From Owenweeksia sp. (GTDB lineage: Bacteria > Bacteroidota > Bacteroidia > Flavobacteriales > Schleiferiaceae): a DNA stretch of 64,000 nt. Below are positions 1 to 8,162 of this stretch, in pieces. How positions within the stretch are numbered: the stretch's first letter is position 1; each line of letters starts with the position of its first letter. The stretch covers positions 1 through 64,000 of the forward strand of contig JANQHO010000008.1 of assembly GCA_028277105.1 (NCBI GenBank). The letters run 5' to 3'. The notes beneath the pieces were generated by a model. That model made no database searches and was not told where the DNA came from. It saw only the letters and a program-made list of their open reading frames with translations. Both the position numbers and the translations under genes were made by a program.

Positions 1-1
1 C

Positions 2-298
2 GGCTGTACTGATACTTCAGACTGTTTTACCATTACCGGCATTGGACTGGCTGATAAAACGGAGTTGAAGGTGGATGTTTACCCCGTGCCTTTCCATTCT
101 GAGCTCACCATTGACTGGAAAAAAAGCTATCCTCAAATCGAGATCTCCCTTACTGATCTTTCAGGCCGGGAAGTTTTTTATCATCAGACAGAGGCTAAAA
201 CCAGAGAGACCATTCCCCTGGAAGGTTTATCAAAAGGAATGTATTTGTTGAATTTAACTGCAAATGGGCAACAGCAAACCATCAAAATCATGAAATAG
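2..298 (+). CDS. C-terminal end of a T9SS-secreted protein (5' truncated)
   Basis: The reading frame is open from the left edge of the window, so this is only the last 98 residues of a longer protein. The final 75 or so residues have the form of a T9SS type A sorting domain: a VYPVPF motif in place of the usual VYPNP, a central SLTDLSGREV strand, a GMYLL strand and a terminal IKIMK. Such domains direct proteins through the type IX system (SprA is encoded at 15.8-23.2 kb) to the cell surface or medium. The cargo part lies outside the window, so its function is unknown. An internal TTG at 65 could be read as a start but is not one, because the frame continues upstream without a stop. Confidence 0.85.
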   Translation, partial: GCTDTSDCFTITGIGLADKTELKVDVYPVPFHSELTIDWKKSYPQIEISLTDLSGREVFYHQTEAKTRETIPLEGLSKGMYLLNLTANGQQQTIKIMK

Positions 299-386
299 CG
301 CTTTAACTATTTGATATTGTGCTTTAATCTCCCGGATTTAAGCTTATGCTTACCCCTGGATTAAATTTCAGCTAGGGTTTGCTTAC

Positions 387-410
387 AACCAAATATTGGT
401 TTTAATTTTG
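387..410 (+). terminator. weak AT-rich hairpin after the T9SS protein
   Basis: AACCAA (387-392) pairs with TTGGTT (396-401) across a 3-base loop, and TTAATTTTG follows. The stem is short and AT-rich, so this is a weak candidate for the end of the first gene's transcript. Confidence 0.3.
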
Positions 411-434
411 CTGCCATCATGAATAGATAAGAAT

Positions 435-442
435 TATGTTTA
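435..442 (+). promoter_or_regulatory. -7 element ahead of the structured leader
   Basis: TATGTTTA matches the Bacteroidota -7 consensus TAnnTTTG at all but the last base. The nearest TTTG is at 407-410, 24 bp upstream, which is longer than the usual 19-21. Transcription from this box would begin at about 447-450, exactly where the structured element starts. Confidence 0.45.
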
Positions 443-446
443 CCAC

Positions 447-535
447 GAGCGCCACCTTTGTTCTAGTAGTCCCCCGACCAAGGGTATAGCATTGGGCTAT
501 ACCTAGTCATTAGCGCTCTATTTTTTCTTTTTTCA
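447..535 (+). ncRNA. putative structured leader RNA or small RNA upstream of the MATE gene
   Basis: GAGCGC (447-452) pairs perfectly with GCGCTC (513-518) and closes a roughly 70-nt domain. Inside it, GGTATAGC (483-490) pairs with GCTATACC (496-503) around a 5-base loop. The 30 nt between the two 5' strands include an unpaired C-rich stretch (471-475). The closing stem is followed by a T-rich run (519-535), so the element could end in a terminator. It lies 20-110 bp before a MATE exporter start. It could be a riboswitch-like leader, an independent small RNA, or chance pairing. I could not match it to a known riboswitch class by eye, and it lacks tRNA features. Confidence 0.4.
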
Positions 536-556
536 ATTACATAATTCTTTTTTCAA

Positions 557-1963
557 ATGCAATCTCAAAAATCTGGTTTTAATAAATTTTGGATCAACCT
601 CAAGGAAGCCATCGCTGGTAAGGAGCAAGACTATACTTCCGGTAGTTTGCGCAGAGCTATCTTTTTGCTCTCCATTCCCATGATCCTGGAAATGCTGATG
701 GAATCACTCTTTGCAGTGGTTGATATTTTCTTTGTTTCACAGGTGAGTATTAACGCTATTGCAACCATTGGGCTCACGGAGTCAGTTATAACTTTAATAT
801 ATGCTATAGCCATTGGTCTTAGTATGGCAGCAACCGCTATGGTAGCGCGCAGGGTGGGTGAGAAAGATTACCCCAAAGCTTCGCAGGCAGCTGTTCAGGC
901 TATAATACTGGGAACCAGTGTGGCCATTATAGCCAGTATTATTGGGATCATATTCCCCGGTGAAATTCTGGCCCTTATGGGGGCAGAAAGCGACCTGATA
1001 GCTGAAGGTAAGGGTTATACCCAGGTTTTGATTGGAGGCAACCTCAGCATTATGTTGCTCTTCCTGATCAATGCCATCTTTCGCGGAGCCGGAGATGCTT
1101 CCATCGCCATGCGTTCTCTGTGGCTGGCCAATATCCTGAATATACTTCTGGATCCGGTTTTCATTTTTGGTTTAGGTCCCATTCCGGCTCTGGGCGTAAA
1201 GGGCGCAGCCGTTGCTACTACTATAGGCAGGGGCACCGCAGTTCTTTATCAGATCTATATGCTTCAGTCCAGTAAAAGCAGGGTGCAAATCCGCTGGAAC
1301 GACATAAAAGTTAGATTGGATATGATGAGAAATCTGATAAAGATCTCAGCTGGAGGCATTGCCCAGTTTCTCATCGGTACCTCGAGTTGGGTTTTCCTCA
1401 TGCGCATTATGTCGGAATTTGGCAGTGAAGTACTGGCCGGCTACACTATTTCCATCCGGGTAATCATGTTTACCATTTTACCGGCCTGGGGAATGAGTAA
1501 TGCAGCTGCAACACTGGTTGGGCAAAACCTGGGGGCTCAAAAACCCGACCGGGCTGAAAAGTCGGTCTGGAAAACAGCACGCTATAATATGTATTTTATG
1601 GTTACCGTATCCTTGCTGTACATCATACTGGCACCTTATATCATCAGCTTCTTTACCAATGAAGCGGAAGTAATACGATACGGAGCTCTAAGCCTGAGGG
1701 TAATTGCCTGTGGCTATTTGTTTTATGCCTATGGCATGGTGGTTAACCAGGCATTTAACGGAGCCGGAGATACCAAAACCCCAACAGTGATCAATTTGAT
1801 CTGTTTTTGGTGTTTCCAGATACCTTTTGCCTATCTCACCTCCATTTACTTTGATGCAGGGCCTGTTGGGGTTTTTATAGCCATTTCTTTATCTGAATCT
1901 CTCCTAGCAGTGATATCGATGGCTATTTTCCGCAAGGGAAAATGGAAAACCGTACAGGTATAA
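557..1963 (+). CDS. MATE family multidrug/cation antiporter
   Basis: This 468-residue protein has the length and hydrophobic pattern of a 12-helix MATE transporter, with two homologous MatE halves (about residues 31-190 and 250-420). The N-terminal half begins with the family-like stretch SIPMILEMLMESLFAVVDIF, and both halves contain an RGAGD or NGAGDT turn (around 177 and 402), which mark the repeated fold. MATE proteins export cationic drugs or metabolites across the inner membrane using H+ or Na+ gradients; the substrate here cannot be read from sequence. The gene stands alone on the plus strand behind the structured leader at 447-535 and ends at a bidirectional terminator. The ATG start at 557 sits directly before the hydrophilic N-terminus normal for the family. 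Confidence 0.92.
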   Translation: MQSQKSGFNKFWINLKEAIAGKEQDYTSGSLRRAIFLLSIPMILEMLMESLFAVVDIFFVSQVSINAIATIGLTESVITLIYAIAIGLSMAATAMVARRVGEKDYPKASQAAVQAIILGTSVAIIASIIGIIFPGEILALMGAESDLIAEGKGYTQVLIGGNLSIMLLFLINAIFRGAGDASIAMRSLWLANILNILLDPVFIFGLGPIPALGVKGAAVATTIGRGTAVLYQIYMLQSSKSRVQIRWNDIKVRLDMMRNLIKISAGGIAQFLIGTSSWVFLMRIMSEFGSEVLAGYTISIRVIMFTILPAWGMSNAAATLVGQNLGAQKPDRAEKSVWKTARYNMYFMVTVSLLYIILAPYIISFFTNEAEVIRYGALSLRVIACGYLFYAYGMVVNQAFNGAGDTKTPTVINLICFWCFQIPFAYLTSIYFDAGPVGVFIAISLSESLLAVISMAIFRKGKWKTVQV

Positions 1964-1972
1964 TAAAAGCCA

Positions 1973-2003
1973 AAGGCCCTCCAGCATTAGTTTGGAGGGC
2001 CTT
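1973..2003. terminator. bidirectional terminator between convergent MATE and LruC genes
   Basis: AAGGCCCTCCA (1973-1983) pairs perfectly with TGGAGGGCCTT (1993-2003) around a 9-base loop. CTTTC follows on the plus strand and TTTTATTA on the minus strand. The hairpin lies between the MATE stop (1963) and the stop of the convergent lipoprotein gene (2031), so it can end both transcripts. Confidence 0.85.
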
Positions 2004-2030
2004 CTTTCAGACTCCACATTACCCCTGACT

Positions 2031-3968
2031 CTAATTTTGTATTTTGGAATTGTTCCTGTATCCTGTAGAAGTATTGGAATACCAGTCTTTGTAATTCTCT
2101 CCCCCTGAACTTACCCAGTCTGCAAAGCGAAGGTATGCCTGCTCGATCGGCACTTTTTCTAACGGTGGCTTATAGCTGTTATTTATTTCCACTGCCCAAG
2201 GTTTACCGCCTGTTGTTTTGTAATAATTCACTTCTGCTCCATCAGAGGCATCAGAAAGTTGTCCGAAAAAGGCCTCATTTGCCAAACTCGTAGGCCGCTT
2301 ACCCGGTAAGTGAACCTCTTTACTTCTATCCCCATTGACAAAAATGAAGGGATTAAGCCCGTATTCATTCAAGGCACTGAAGTTATAGGGTGTATTCATG
2401 TCCATATTTAGGATCAAAGTGGCATCTTCATTGTCAAAAGCATCATCAAAAACAATGATTACGGCATTGTCCTGGCTGTTTTCCAGTCCGTTTCCTCCCA
2501 AGCTCACCAGATTATCAGTGATATTGTAGCCACTTACCAGAGCCACATCAGAGGGTGCGAATGGGAATTGCATACCGAACCCATTGTGAAAAGCAGCTCC
2601 AATGTGCTGAATTTTAACAGTATAAACAGCAGCTACTACATAATTGGCTGAATTAGTTACATGTTTACAATTCATATCCACTACCAGGTCATTAAAATCG
2701 TAATCGCCTTCTGCCGGCCACAGATCCTCAAAGGCTATACTGGAGAAGCCTCCCTGATAAGGATAATAATTATCGAATGCTTTATCGGGATCATTGGGAT
2801 AGTCATCTGAGTTATCATCCACCCCGTCATTATCGCTGTCGTTTTGCGTATTGCCGCTTATAACCGGCAGGTTCCCATTATCTATAGCCGTTATTGGATT
2901 AGACGAAACATAGAAAACCGCATCGTTAAAATCGTTATCACAAGCTCCCAGGTTGCGTTCAATATCTTCAAACCCAATCAATACCAAACCTCTCTGCTGA
3001 TGATACAACTGCACATTGTGCTGGCGCTGATTAGCATTGGGTTCAGGATTAAAATCAGGGTTGGAATACAGCTTTGTCCTGTTGAAATCCACGTTGTTTC
3101 CGTTCCAGGCATTCTGTAAGAGAACCCATCCTATACTGGTGCCGGCCGGAAAGGCTCCCAGGTGTACTTTGTTCCCTGAACGCAAACCACCTCCGGAACC
3201 GGCATAAGAAACATTGGGGAAGATCACTTTTACACTGTCTATCTCACTTGTAGTTTGAGGAGGATTATTGGTTGGATAGGTATAATAGGCCAAGACATTT
3301 CTGTAGCCAGCACCTTCGTGTACATAAGTTATCCACACATCACATAATTCATCTAGGTGTACATCCACATCGTTATTAGTAGCCAGGTAATGAGGATTTT
3401 TATTCGGAACTGTAAAACCTTCCGGCAAAGCCGCATTAATATCATTGAGCAGGCTTTGATCTACCATATCAGAAGTGGTGAGATAATCGGGAACACCATC
3501 CGATGAATAATTTCCCATATAGCTGTATACCGTACCGTTTACAACTATTGAATTAGACTTGAATTTTCCTGAACTCTTTTTACTGGCAGTGCTTTGCTTT
3601 TCAAAGTCATAGAATACTTTACCGTTGTTGATATCCATTGATATATCACCGGGCAAACCTATGTACTTTGATTTCAGGTATATACTCTTTTGTGAAGTGG
3701 AAAGCCGGTAAGTACCTTCAAAAGAAGCTGTAGCATTCAAAGCTCCTTTGGCCAAAAGTTTACCTCCCTGTTCGGGATCTTCAGTATAAAGTTCAAATAC
3801 GGCACCTTTCAGGTGTATTCCTGCCGAAAGAATAACTCTTACGGGTACGGAAGTTTCGTAATTAAATCTGCTAATAGCAGTTGATCCAACTGTTACGTGT
3901 TCATAGTCCTTTTCACAAGAGGCAAAAAAGATAGAGAAAACAGCTGATAAAATGATTAAAGCTCTCAT
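2031..3968 (-). CDS. LruC domain-containing surface lipoprotein
   Basis: The 645-residue product starts with a lipoprotein signal peptide whose lipobox FASC puts the acylated cysteine at residue 18. The middle contains a DUF4114-like stretch (about 335-360, with GACDNDFNDAVFYV). A calcium-binding, thrombospondin-3-like segment follows (about 375-395, DNDGVDDNSDDYPNDPDKAF). The C-terminal part (about 400-625, from AFEDLWPAEGDYDFNDLVVD) has the LruC/DUF4842 signature. LruC proteins are known as surface-associated proteins of Leptospira and many Bacteroidota; no enzymatic activity is established. It probably sits on the outer membrane and binds Ca2+ through its many Asp and Asn residues. It is monocistronic, with its own -7 box at 4013-4020 and a shared terminator downstream. 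Confidence 0.85.
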   Translation of the reverse strand: MRALIILSAVFSIFFASCEKDYEHVTVGSTAISRFNYETSVPVRVILSAGIHLKGAVFELYTEDPEQGGKLLAKGALNATASFEGTYRLSTSQKSIYLKSKYIGLPGDISMDINNGKVFYDFEKQSTASKKSSGKFKSNSIVVNGTVYSYMGNYSSDGVPDYLTTSDMVDQSLLNDINAALPEGFTVPNKNPHYLATNNDVDVHLDELCDVWITYVHEGAGYRNVLAYYTYPTNNPPQTTSEIDSVKVIFPNVSYAGSGGGLRSGNKVHLGAFPAGTSIGWVLLQNAWNGNNVDFNRTKLYSNPDFNPEPNANQRQHNVQLYHQQRGLVLIGFEDIERNLGACDNDFNDAVFYVSSNPITAIDNGNLPVISGNTQNDSDNDGVDDNSDDYPNDPDKAFDNYYPYQGGFSSIAFEDLWPAEGDYDFNDLVVDMNCKHVTNSANYVVAAVYTVKIQHIGAAFHNGFGMQFPFAPSDVALVSGYNITDNLVSLGGNGLENSQDNAVIIVFDDAFDNEDATLILNMDMNTPYNFSALNEYGLNPFIFVNGDRSKEVHLPGKRPTSLANEAFFGQLSDASDGAEVNYYKTTGGKPWAVEINNSYKPPLEKVPIEQAYLRFADWVSSGGENYKDWYSNTSTGYRNNSKIQN

Positions 3969-4012
3969 GGGTATAATTTTAAAGTCCTACACTTACACCT
4001 ATCATTACGGGA

Positions 4013-4020
4013 CAAATGTA
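4013..4020 (-). promoter_or_regulatory. -7 element of the LruC lipoprotein gene
   Basis: Read on the minus strand this is TACATTTG, an exact match to TAnnTTTG, about 45 bp before the ATG at 3968. I find no correctly spaced TTTG upstream; the region is very AT-rich. Confidence 0.5.
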
Positions 4021-4079
4021 CAAATATTTCTCAAATATGGAAATATTCCAATAAATATTTTATTTCTAAATAAGAGATA

Positions 4080-4111
4080 TTTGTGGTTATGGCTTCTAAT
4101 GTGTACATTTA
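4080..4111 (+). promoter_or_regulatory. promoter of tag
   Basis: TTTG (4080-4083) is followed after exactly 20 bp by TACATTTA (4104-4111). Both boxes and the spacing fit the Bacteroidota housekeeping promoter. Transcription would start near 4117, about 17 nt before the GTG start codon of tag. Confidence 0.65.
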
Positions 4112-4133
4112 CAAATAGTTAAAAAGGATAACT

Positions 4134-4703
4134 GTGCCCAAAAAAATTCGCTGCCAATGGGTCAATGATGACCCTTTATACATAAATTACCACGATAAAG
4201 AGTGGGGTGTACCGGTAAAGGACGATCGCAAAATGTTTGAATTCCTGATACTGGAAACTTTCCAGGCCGGTCTAAGTTGGTATACTATTCTCAAAAAAAG
4301 GGAAAACTTCCGGGAGGCATTTGACAGCTTCAATTACAATAAGATAGCCCGGTATGGAGAAAGCAAAAAGCAGGAGCTACTGCAAAATACTAGTATTATT
4401 CGCAATCGCCTCAAAATTGAAGCAGCTATAAATAACGCCCAAAGGTTTATGGAGGTACAGAAAGAATGTGGCTCTTTTTGTAATTACTTATGGGAATTCG
4501 TAAACCACAAACCCGTCCGGAATCAATGGAAAAGAATGAAAGACGTTCCCTCAAAGACAGAACTATCGGACAAGATCAGCAAAGACTTGAAAAAAAGAGG
4601 GTTTAAATTTGTTGGGTCAACCACCATCTATGCCCATATGCAGGCATGTGGTATGGTAAACGACCATACTACCGATTGCTTCCGCTACTCAGAATTGGCT
4701 TAG
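4134..4703 (+). CDS. tag: DNA-3-methyladenine glycosylase I
   Basis: The 189-residue protein is full length for Tag, a base-excision repair enzyme that removes 3-methyladenine from alkylated DNA. The zinc-binding residues of the family are present: Cys7 and His20 near the N-terminus and the His and Cys of NDHTTDCFRY near the C-terminus. Glu41 in ILETFQAGLSW matches the residue that recognises the base. The start is GTG at 4134, set by the conserved N-terminus KKIRCQWVNDDPLYINYHD and by the promoter just upstream. The stop overlaps the stop of the convergent tsaB by 4 bp, so the two transcripts must run into each other or end within the neighbouring gene. Confidence 0.95.
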   Translation: MPKKIRCQWVNDDPLYINYHDKEWGVPVKDDRKMFEFLILETFQAGLSWYTILKKRENFREAFDSFNYNKIARYGESKKQELLQNTSIIRNRLKIEAAINNAQRFMEVQKECGSFCNYLWEFVNHKPVRNQWKRMKDVPSKTELSDKISKDLKKRGFKFVGSTTIYAHMQACGMVNDHTTDCFRYSELA

Positions 4704-5392
4704 AGGTGCTTTTTGGGCTTACCTGCTATAAAATCTTTTAGGTAATAAGGCTCAAAATAGGCCAGGTCTTCAAATTTTTGCTGCTGAAAAGCATAATAAG
4801 CCAGGTGAATCATATCAACCGCTGAGGGCATTAATAATCCTCCATTTATAAAACGGGAATCAGCAGAAAGCATCTCCAGGCTTTTAGCAGCACCATCACC
4901 TATCAAATGAATTTTTTTGGCATTGATCTCAGAAAACGAACCTTCCTCAATCACTTCAGCTTGTACTTCTGTTATTGCTTTCCCCGTATTACTGTACAAG
5001 GCACAATAAACTTCCATTCTACGGGCATCCAGCATAGGAATAATAAATTCCCCATTGTTTAGAGTTCTTTTACTGAGGTAGCCTTGTACCAAAACATCAA
5101 GGGTATTTATGGCTATTAAGGGCAGTTGTAAGGCGTAACAAAAACCCTTGGCGGCAGAAACACCTATCCTCAATCCCGTGTAAGATCCCGGCCCCTTGCT
5201 TACCGCTACAGCTGATAGTTCTTCCTTCTTCTTACCGGAATCAATAAAAACTTGCTGAATAAAAACGTGGAGTTTTTCTGAATGCAGGTATTGATCGCTA
5301 CTCAGCTCTTTAATAGCTAAAAGCTCATTTTTCCAACTAAGACTGACCGAACAATTTTTGGTAGAAGTTTCAAGGCACAGGATCAGGGCCAT
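4700..5392 (-). CDS. tsaB: tRNA threonylcarbamoyladenosine biosynthesis protein TsaB
   Basis: The 230-residue protein matches TsaB (YeaZ), the scaffold partner of TsaD in the t6A modification of ANN-decoding tRNAs. It starts with the ASKHA-type first strand (ILCLETSTKNCSVSL) and contains the family motif SKGPGSYTGLRIGVSAAKG (around 65-83). The C-terminal half is more divergent, as usual. The start codon overlaps the stop of the upstream adaptor gene in TGATG, so translation is probably coupled. It is the last gene of the tolC-macA-tsaB string and ends against tag on the other strand. Its link to an efflux pump has no obvious functional meaning. Confidence 0.93.
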   Translation of the reverse strand: MALILCLETSTKNCSVSLSWKNELLAIKELSSDQYLHSEKLHVFIQQVFIDSGKKKEELSAVAVSKGPGSYTGLRIGVSAAKGFCYALQLPLIAINTLDVLVQGYLSKRTLNNGEFIIPMLDARRMEVYCALYSNTGKAITEVQAEVIEEGSFSEINAKKIHLIGDGAAKSLEMLSADSRFINGGLLMPSAVDMIHLAYYAFQQQKFEDLAYFEPYYLKDFIAGKPKKHL

Positions 5393-6660
5393 CAGTCTTT
5401 CTTTTCCTCACTTACATGATTTATCCGGTCTCCGTTTTTAAGCTGCTTGCTTACGGTATTGTATGGCCCGGTAATAACTTTTTGTCCTTCGTCCAGTCCC
5501 TCTTTTATTTCTATGCGCTCATCATCTTGAATACCTGTTTTTACTACGCGCAAGCCAGCCTTACCTCCTTGTGAAATAAATACCACTTCGTATTCTTTTT
5601 CGTCCTCCGAATCCTTGGAGGTCATCCTATAGGACTTAGCTTCCTTGCTGGTATCGGTTCTGATGGTTACTGCTTCAATAGGTACCGAAAGCACTCCTGT
5701 TCTCCGGTTAGTCCTGATTTCCACCGAAGCCGTCATACCGGGACGAAAAGGTGTTTCATCATCACCTCCTATCAGGTGGTCATACGAATCTTTCAATACC
5801 CTGATCTTTACCTCAAAATTGGTTACCTGATCTATACTTACACCCTGCAAGTTGGCCGAATTGGCAATTTCAGTCACCAAGCCTTTAAACTCCTCGTCCA
5901 GATAAGCATCCACTTCAATAATTGCGGTATCATTAAGATTAACCCTGATGATGTCATTTTCATTGACCTCTACCAGAACTTCCATATTCTCAAGATTGGC
6001 CAGCCTCATAATCTCGGTACCGGTCATCTGAGCAGTTCCTACTACTCTTTCGCCCACCTCAACATTAAGCATACTGATAGTTCCATCCTGGGGGGCGTAA
6101 ATAGTGGTTCTCGCCAGATTATCCCTGGCTTCGCTATAAGTAGCCTCTGCACTTTCCAGCTGATATTCAGCACTTTTAACATTTAACCGGGCTACATCAA
6201 AAGCTCTTTGTGAAGCATCGAACTCCAGGTCGCTGATTACATTTTGTCCGTGTAGTTTTTTATTGCGCTGATAGTTTTTTTCAGCCTCCAACAGCTGTGC
6301 TTTTGCAGTAGAAAGAGCTGCCTTGGAGCTGTTCACTGTAGCTTTTGTCCTGTTAACCGCAGCAATATATATGTCTGGATTGATACTTACGAGCAGGTCG
6401 CCTTTGGCAACTTTTTGTCCTTCTTCTACCGGTAATTCAATGATCTCTCCCGAAACTTCGGAACTGATCTTCACTTCCACTTCAGGCTGAATTTTTCCAC
6501 TGGCCAATACCGTTTCTACTATAGTTTCCTTTTTTACTTCGCCCAACTCTACCTCATAGCCTTTGTCCTCACCTATCCAGCCTTGCTTTTTGGCGATCAC
6601 CAAAAAAACTATCAGCAATGGAATACCGATGTAAAGCGAATATCTGAGAGGTTTACTCAT
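5392..6660 (-). CDS. efflux periplasmic adaptor subunit (HlyD/MacA family)
   Basis: This 422-residue membrane-fusion protein has one N-terminal transmembrane anchor (about 8-24). A biotinyl-lipoyl half-domain follows (IELPVEEGQKVAKGDLLVSI, about 75-95), then a long alpha-hairpin (about 97-187, rich in Ala, Lys, Glu and Asn). The second lipoyl half (TIYAPQDGTISMLNVEVGER) and beta-barrel regions complete it. Such adaptors connect an inner-membrane pump to a TolC-like channel. The TolC partner lies 4 bp upstream. No MacB, RND or MFS pump is encoded next to it, so the inner-membrane partner must be elsewhere or was lost. MacA-like rather than AcrA-like is suggested by the anchor but is not certain. 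Confidence 0.88.
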   Translation of the reverse strand: MSKPLRYSLYIGIPLLIVFLVIAKKQGWIGEDKGYEVELGEVKKETIVETVLASGKIQPEVEVKISSEVSGEIIELPVEEGQKVAKGDLLVSINPDIYIAAVNRTKATVNSSKAALSTAKAQLLEAEKNYQRNKKLHGQNVISDLEFDASQRAFDVARLNVKSAEYQLESAEATYSEARDNLARTTIYAPQDGTISMLNVEVGERVVGTAQMTGTEIMRLANLENMEVLVEVNENDIIRVNLNDTAIIEVDAYLDEEFKGLVTEIANSANLQGVSIDQVTNFEVKIRVLKDSYDHLIGGDDETPFRPGMTASVEIRTNRRTGVLSVPIEAVTIRTDTSKEAKSYRMTSKDSEDEKEYEVVFISQGGKAGLRVVKTGIQDDERIEIKEGLDEGQKVITGPYNTVSKQLKNGDRINHVSEEKKD

Positions 6661-6664
6661 CTTA

Positions 6665-8098
6665 CTAGAGATTTATCTGGTTGGTTAAATAGAATTCCAG
6701 CACTTTAATTTTAAAGATGTAATCGTATTTGGCACGTATCATTTCGGATTGTGCTACAGCCAGGCTATTTTTAGCGTTCTCAAAATCAAACTGATTTATA
6801 GCGCCAACTTCGTAACGCTCCTCGGCATACTTAAAAGACTCCCGGCTTGATTCTACTGTCTTTTCTGCCGCCAGATAGGAGTTATAAGAGGCTTTGGCAT
6901 CTGCATGAGCCTGATAGATAGTTTGACGGAGATTATTTTTCTCCTGCTCCAACTGTAAACGGGACTGTTCCAAAGCCAGTTTAGAGTTCTGATAGTTATT
7001 GCGCACCTGAAAACGGCTGAAAATGGGAATGGAGAGGTTTACACCTACAAATTCATTGAGGTTGTCATTGACCTGATCGCCAAAAGGTTTTTCTTCAAAA
7101 CCCGTAGGAATAACAACTTCACTAGGGCTAAGCACAGGTTGGCTTTGATCCCCGTTGACAAAACCAACTACTGATTGGGTCTGTACAGTACCGGTAGCCT
7201 GAAATATCTGATCCGAATAACTGGTGGATACCTGCCCAATGACGCTCAAAGTAGGTAAATAACCTGCAAAGCTTGATTTAACCCCATATTCACTACTTAT
7301 GACCCTGCTTTCAGCTCCTTTTATAGAGGGTTGATTTTCTACGGCTGTGGTGTAAATACTGCCCGGTTGCCTCGCTACCAAAGCCGCATCTGGCACCGAT
7401 ATGTCAGGGTCATTAACCCTGAAATTATCCGGATCTTCCAACTGAAGAAAATTAGCCAGTTGTAGCCTGCTGATATTGAGCTGATTTTCTGAAGCAATAC
7501 GATTTTGGTTATCCCTGGCCAGCTGAGCTTCGAGCTGAAGCTGATCTCCTAAGGGAGATGAACCTGCCTCTACCAGTTTCTCGGTACGGTTTAACTGTAA
7601 TTGGGTAATTCGCTCCTGTTCTATGGCCACAGCTAAGATCTCACGATTCAGGAGGATCTGAAGAAAAGCGCTGGCTACATTTAAACTGATATCATTTTTG
7701 GCATCCTCCAGGTCGTAAAGGGATGCCAGATAATCCTGGTTTGCCTGATAAATGTTGTTATATTTTCTTCCCCCGCTATACAGTACCCAGTTAGAGGTAA
7801 GAGCAAGAGATGCTGTTTGCCTGGTATTCTGGCTGATCTGGTTGGTTACCGGGTCAATATTGAGACCAAAATTCCAATTGTAACCGCTACTTGCATTCAG
7901 GTTAGGGGCATAATCCCAATGGGCTGTTTGCCTGTTGTTCCTGTTTATTTGTACCTGCAGAAGGCTCTGTTGAACCTGAATATTATTTTCGATAGCGTAA
8001 CTGACACATTCGTTTATCGACCATACTTTTTCTTCAAATTGTGCCAGGGCACTAAAAGACAAAAAAGCAATTAGCGAAACAAATAGGGATAACCTCAT
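6665..8098 (-). CDS. TolC family outer membrane efflux protein
   Basis: The protein of 477 residues has a clear signal peptide (MRLSLFVSLIAFLSFSALAQ) and two outer membrane efflux protein repeats (about 40-230 and 270-470). These contain the long Gln-, Asn- and Ala-rich helices that form the periplasmic tunnel. It would act as the outer membrane exit duct for the adaptor encoded 4 bp downstream. I chose the ATG at 8098 rather than the upstream TTG at 8134, because only the ATG gives a normal signal peptide start. The gene follows the oxidase assembly genes on the same strand after 64 bp, so it may be co-transcribed with them. Confidence 0.9.
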   Translation of the reverse strand: MRLSLFVSLIAFLSFSALAQFEEKVWSINECVSYAIENNIQVQQSLLQVQINRNNRQTAHWDYAPNLNASSGYNWNFGLNIDPVTNQISQNTRQTASLALTSNWVLYSGGRKYNNIYQANQDYLASLYDLEDAKNDISLNVASAFLQILLNREILAVAIEQERITQLQLNRTEKLVEAGSSPLGDQLQLEAQLARDNQNRIASENQLNISRLQLANFLQLEDPDNFRVNDPDISVPDAALVARQPGSIYTTAVENQPSIKGAESRVISSEYGVKSSFAGYLPTLSVIGQVSTSYSDQIFQATGTVQTQSVVGFVNGDQSQPVLSPSEVVIPTGFEEKPFGDQVNDNLNEFVGVNLSIPIFSRFQVRNNYQNSKLALEQSRLQLEQEKNNLRQTIYQAHADAKASYNSYLAAEKTVESSRESFKYAEERYEVGAINQFDFENAKNSLAVAQSEMIRAKYDYIFKIKVLEFYLTNQINL

Positions 8099-8162
8099 AA
8101 GTTGTAGTTTACTCAAGCCAAGTAGCCAGAGCAAATATAAAAGAATAGAAAAAGACTAAGGG

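Noticed and set aside
447-518. The 72-nt element with paired ends as a tRNA
   Set aside because: It has only a 6-bp end stem, no D- or T-arm, and no TTCGA-type T-loop. The internal hairpin of 8 bp is in the wrong place.
8099-8134. Upstream TTG start for tolC
   Set aside because: It adds residues before a perfect signal peptide start at ATG 8098.
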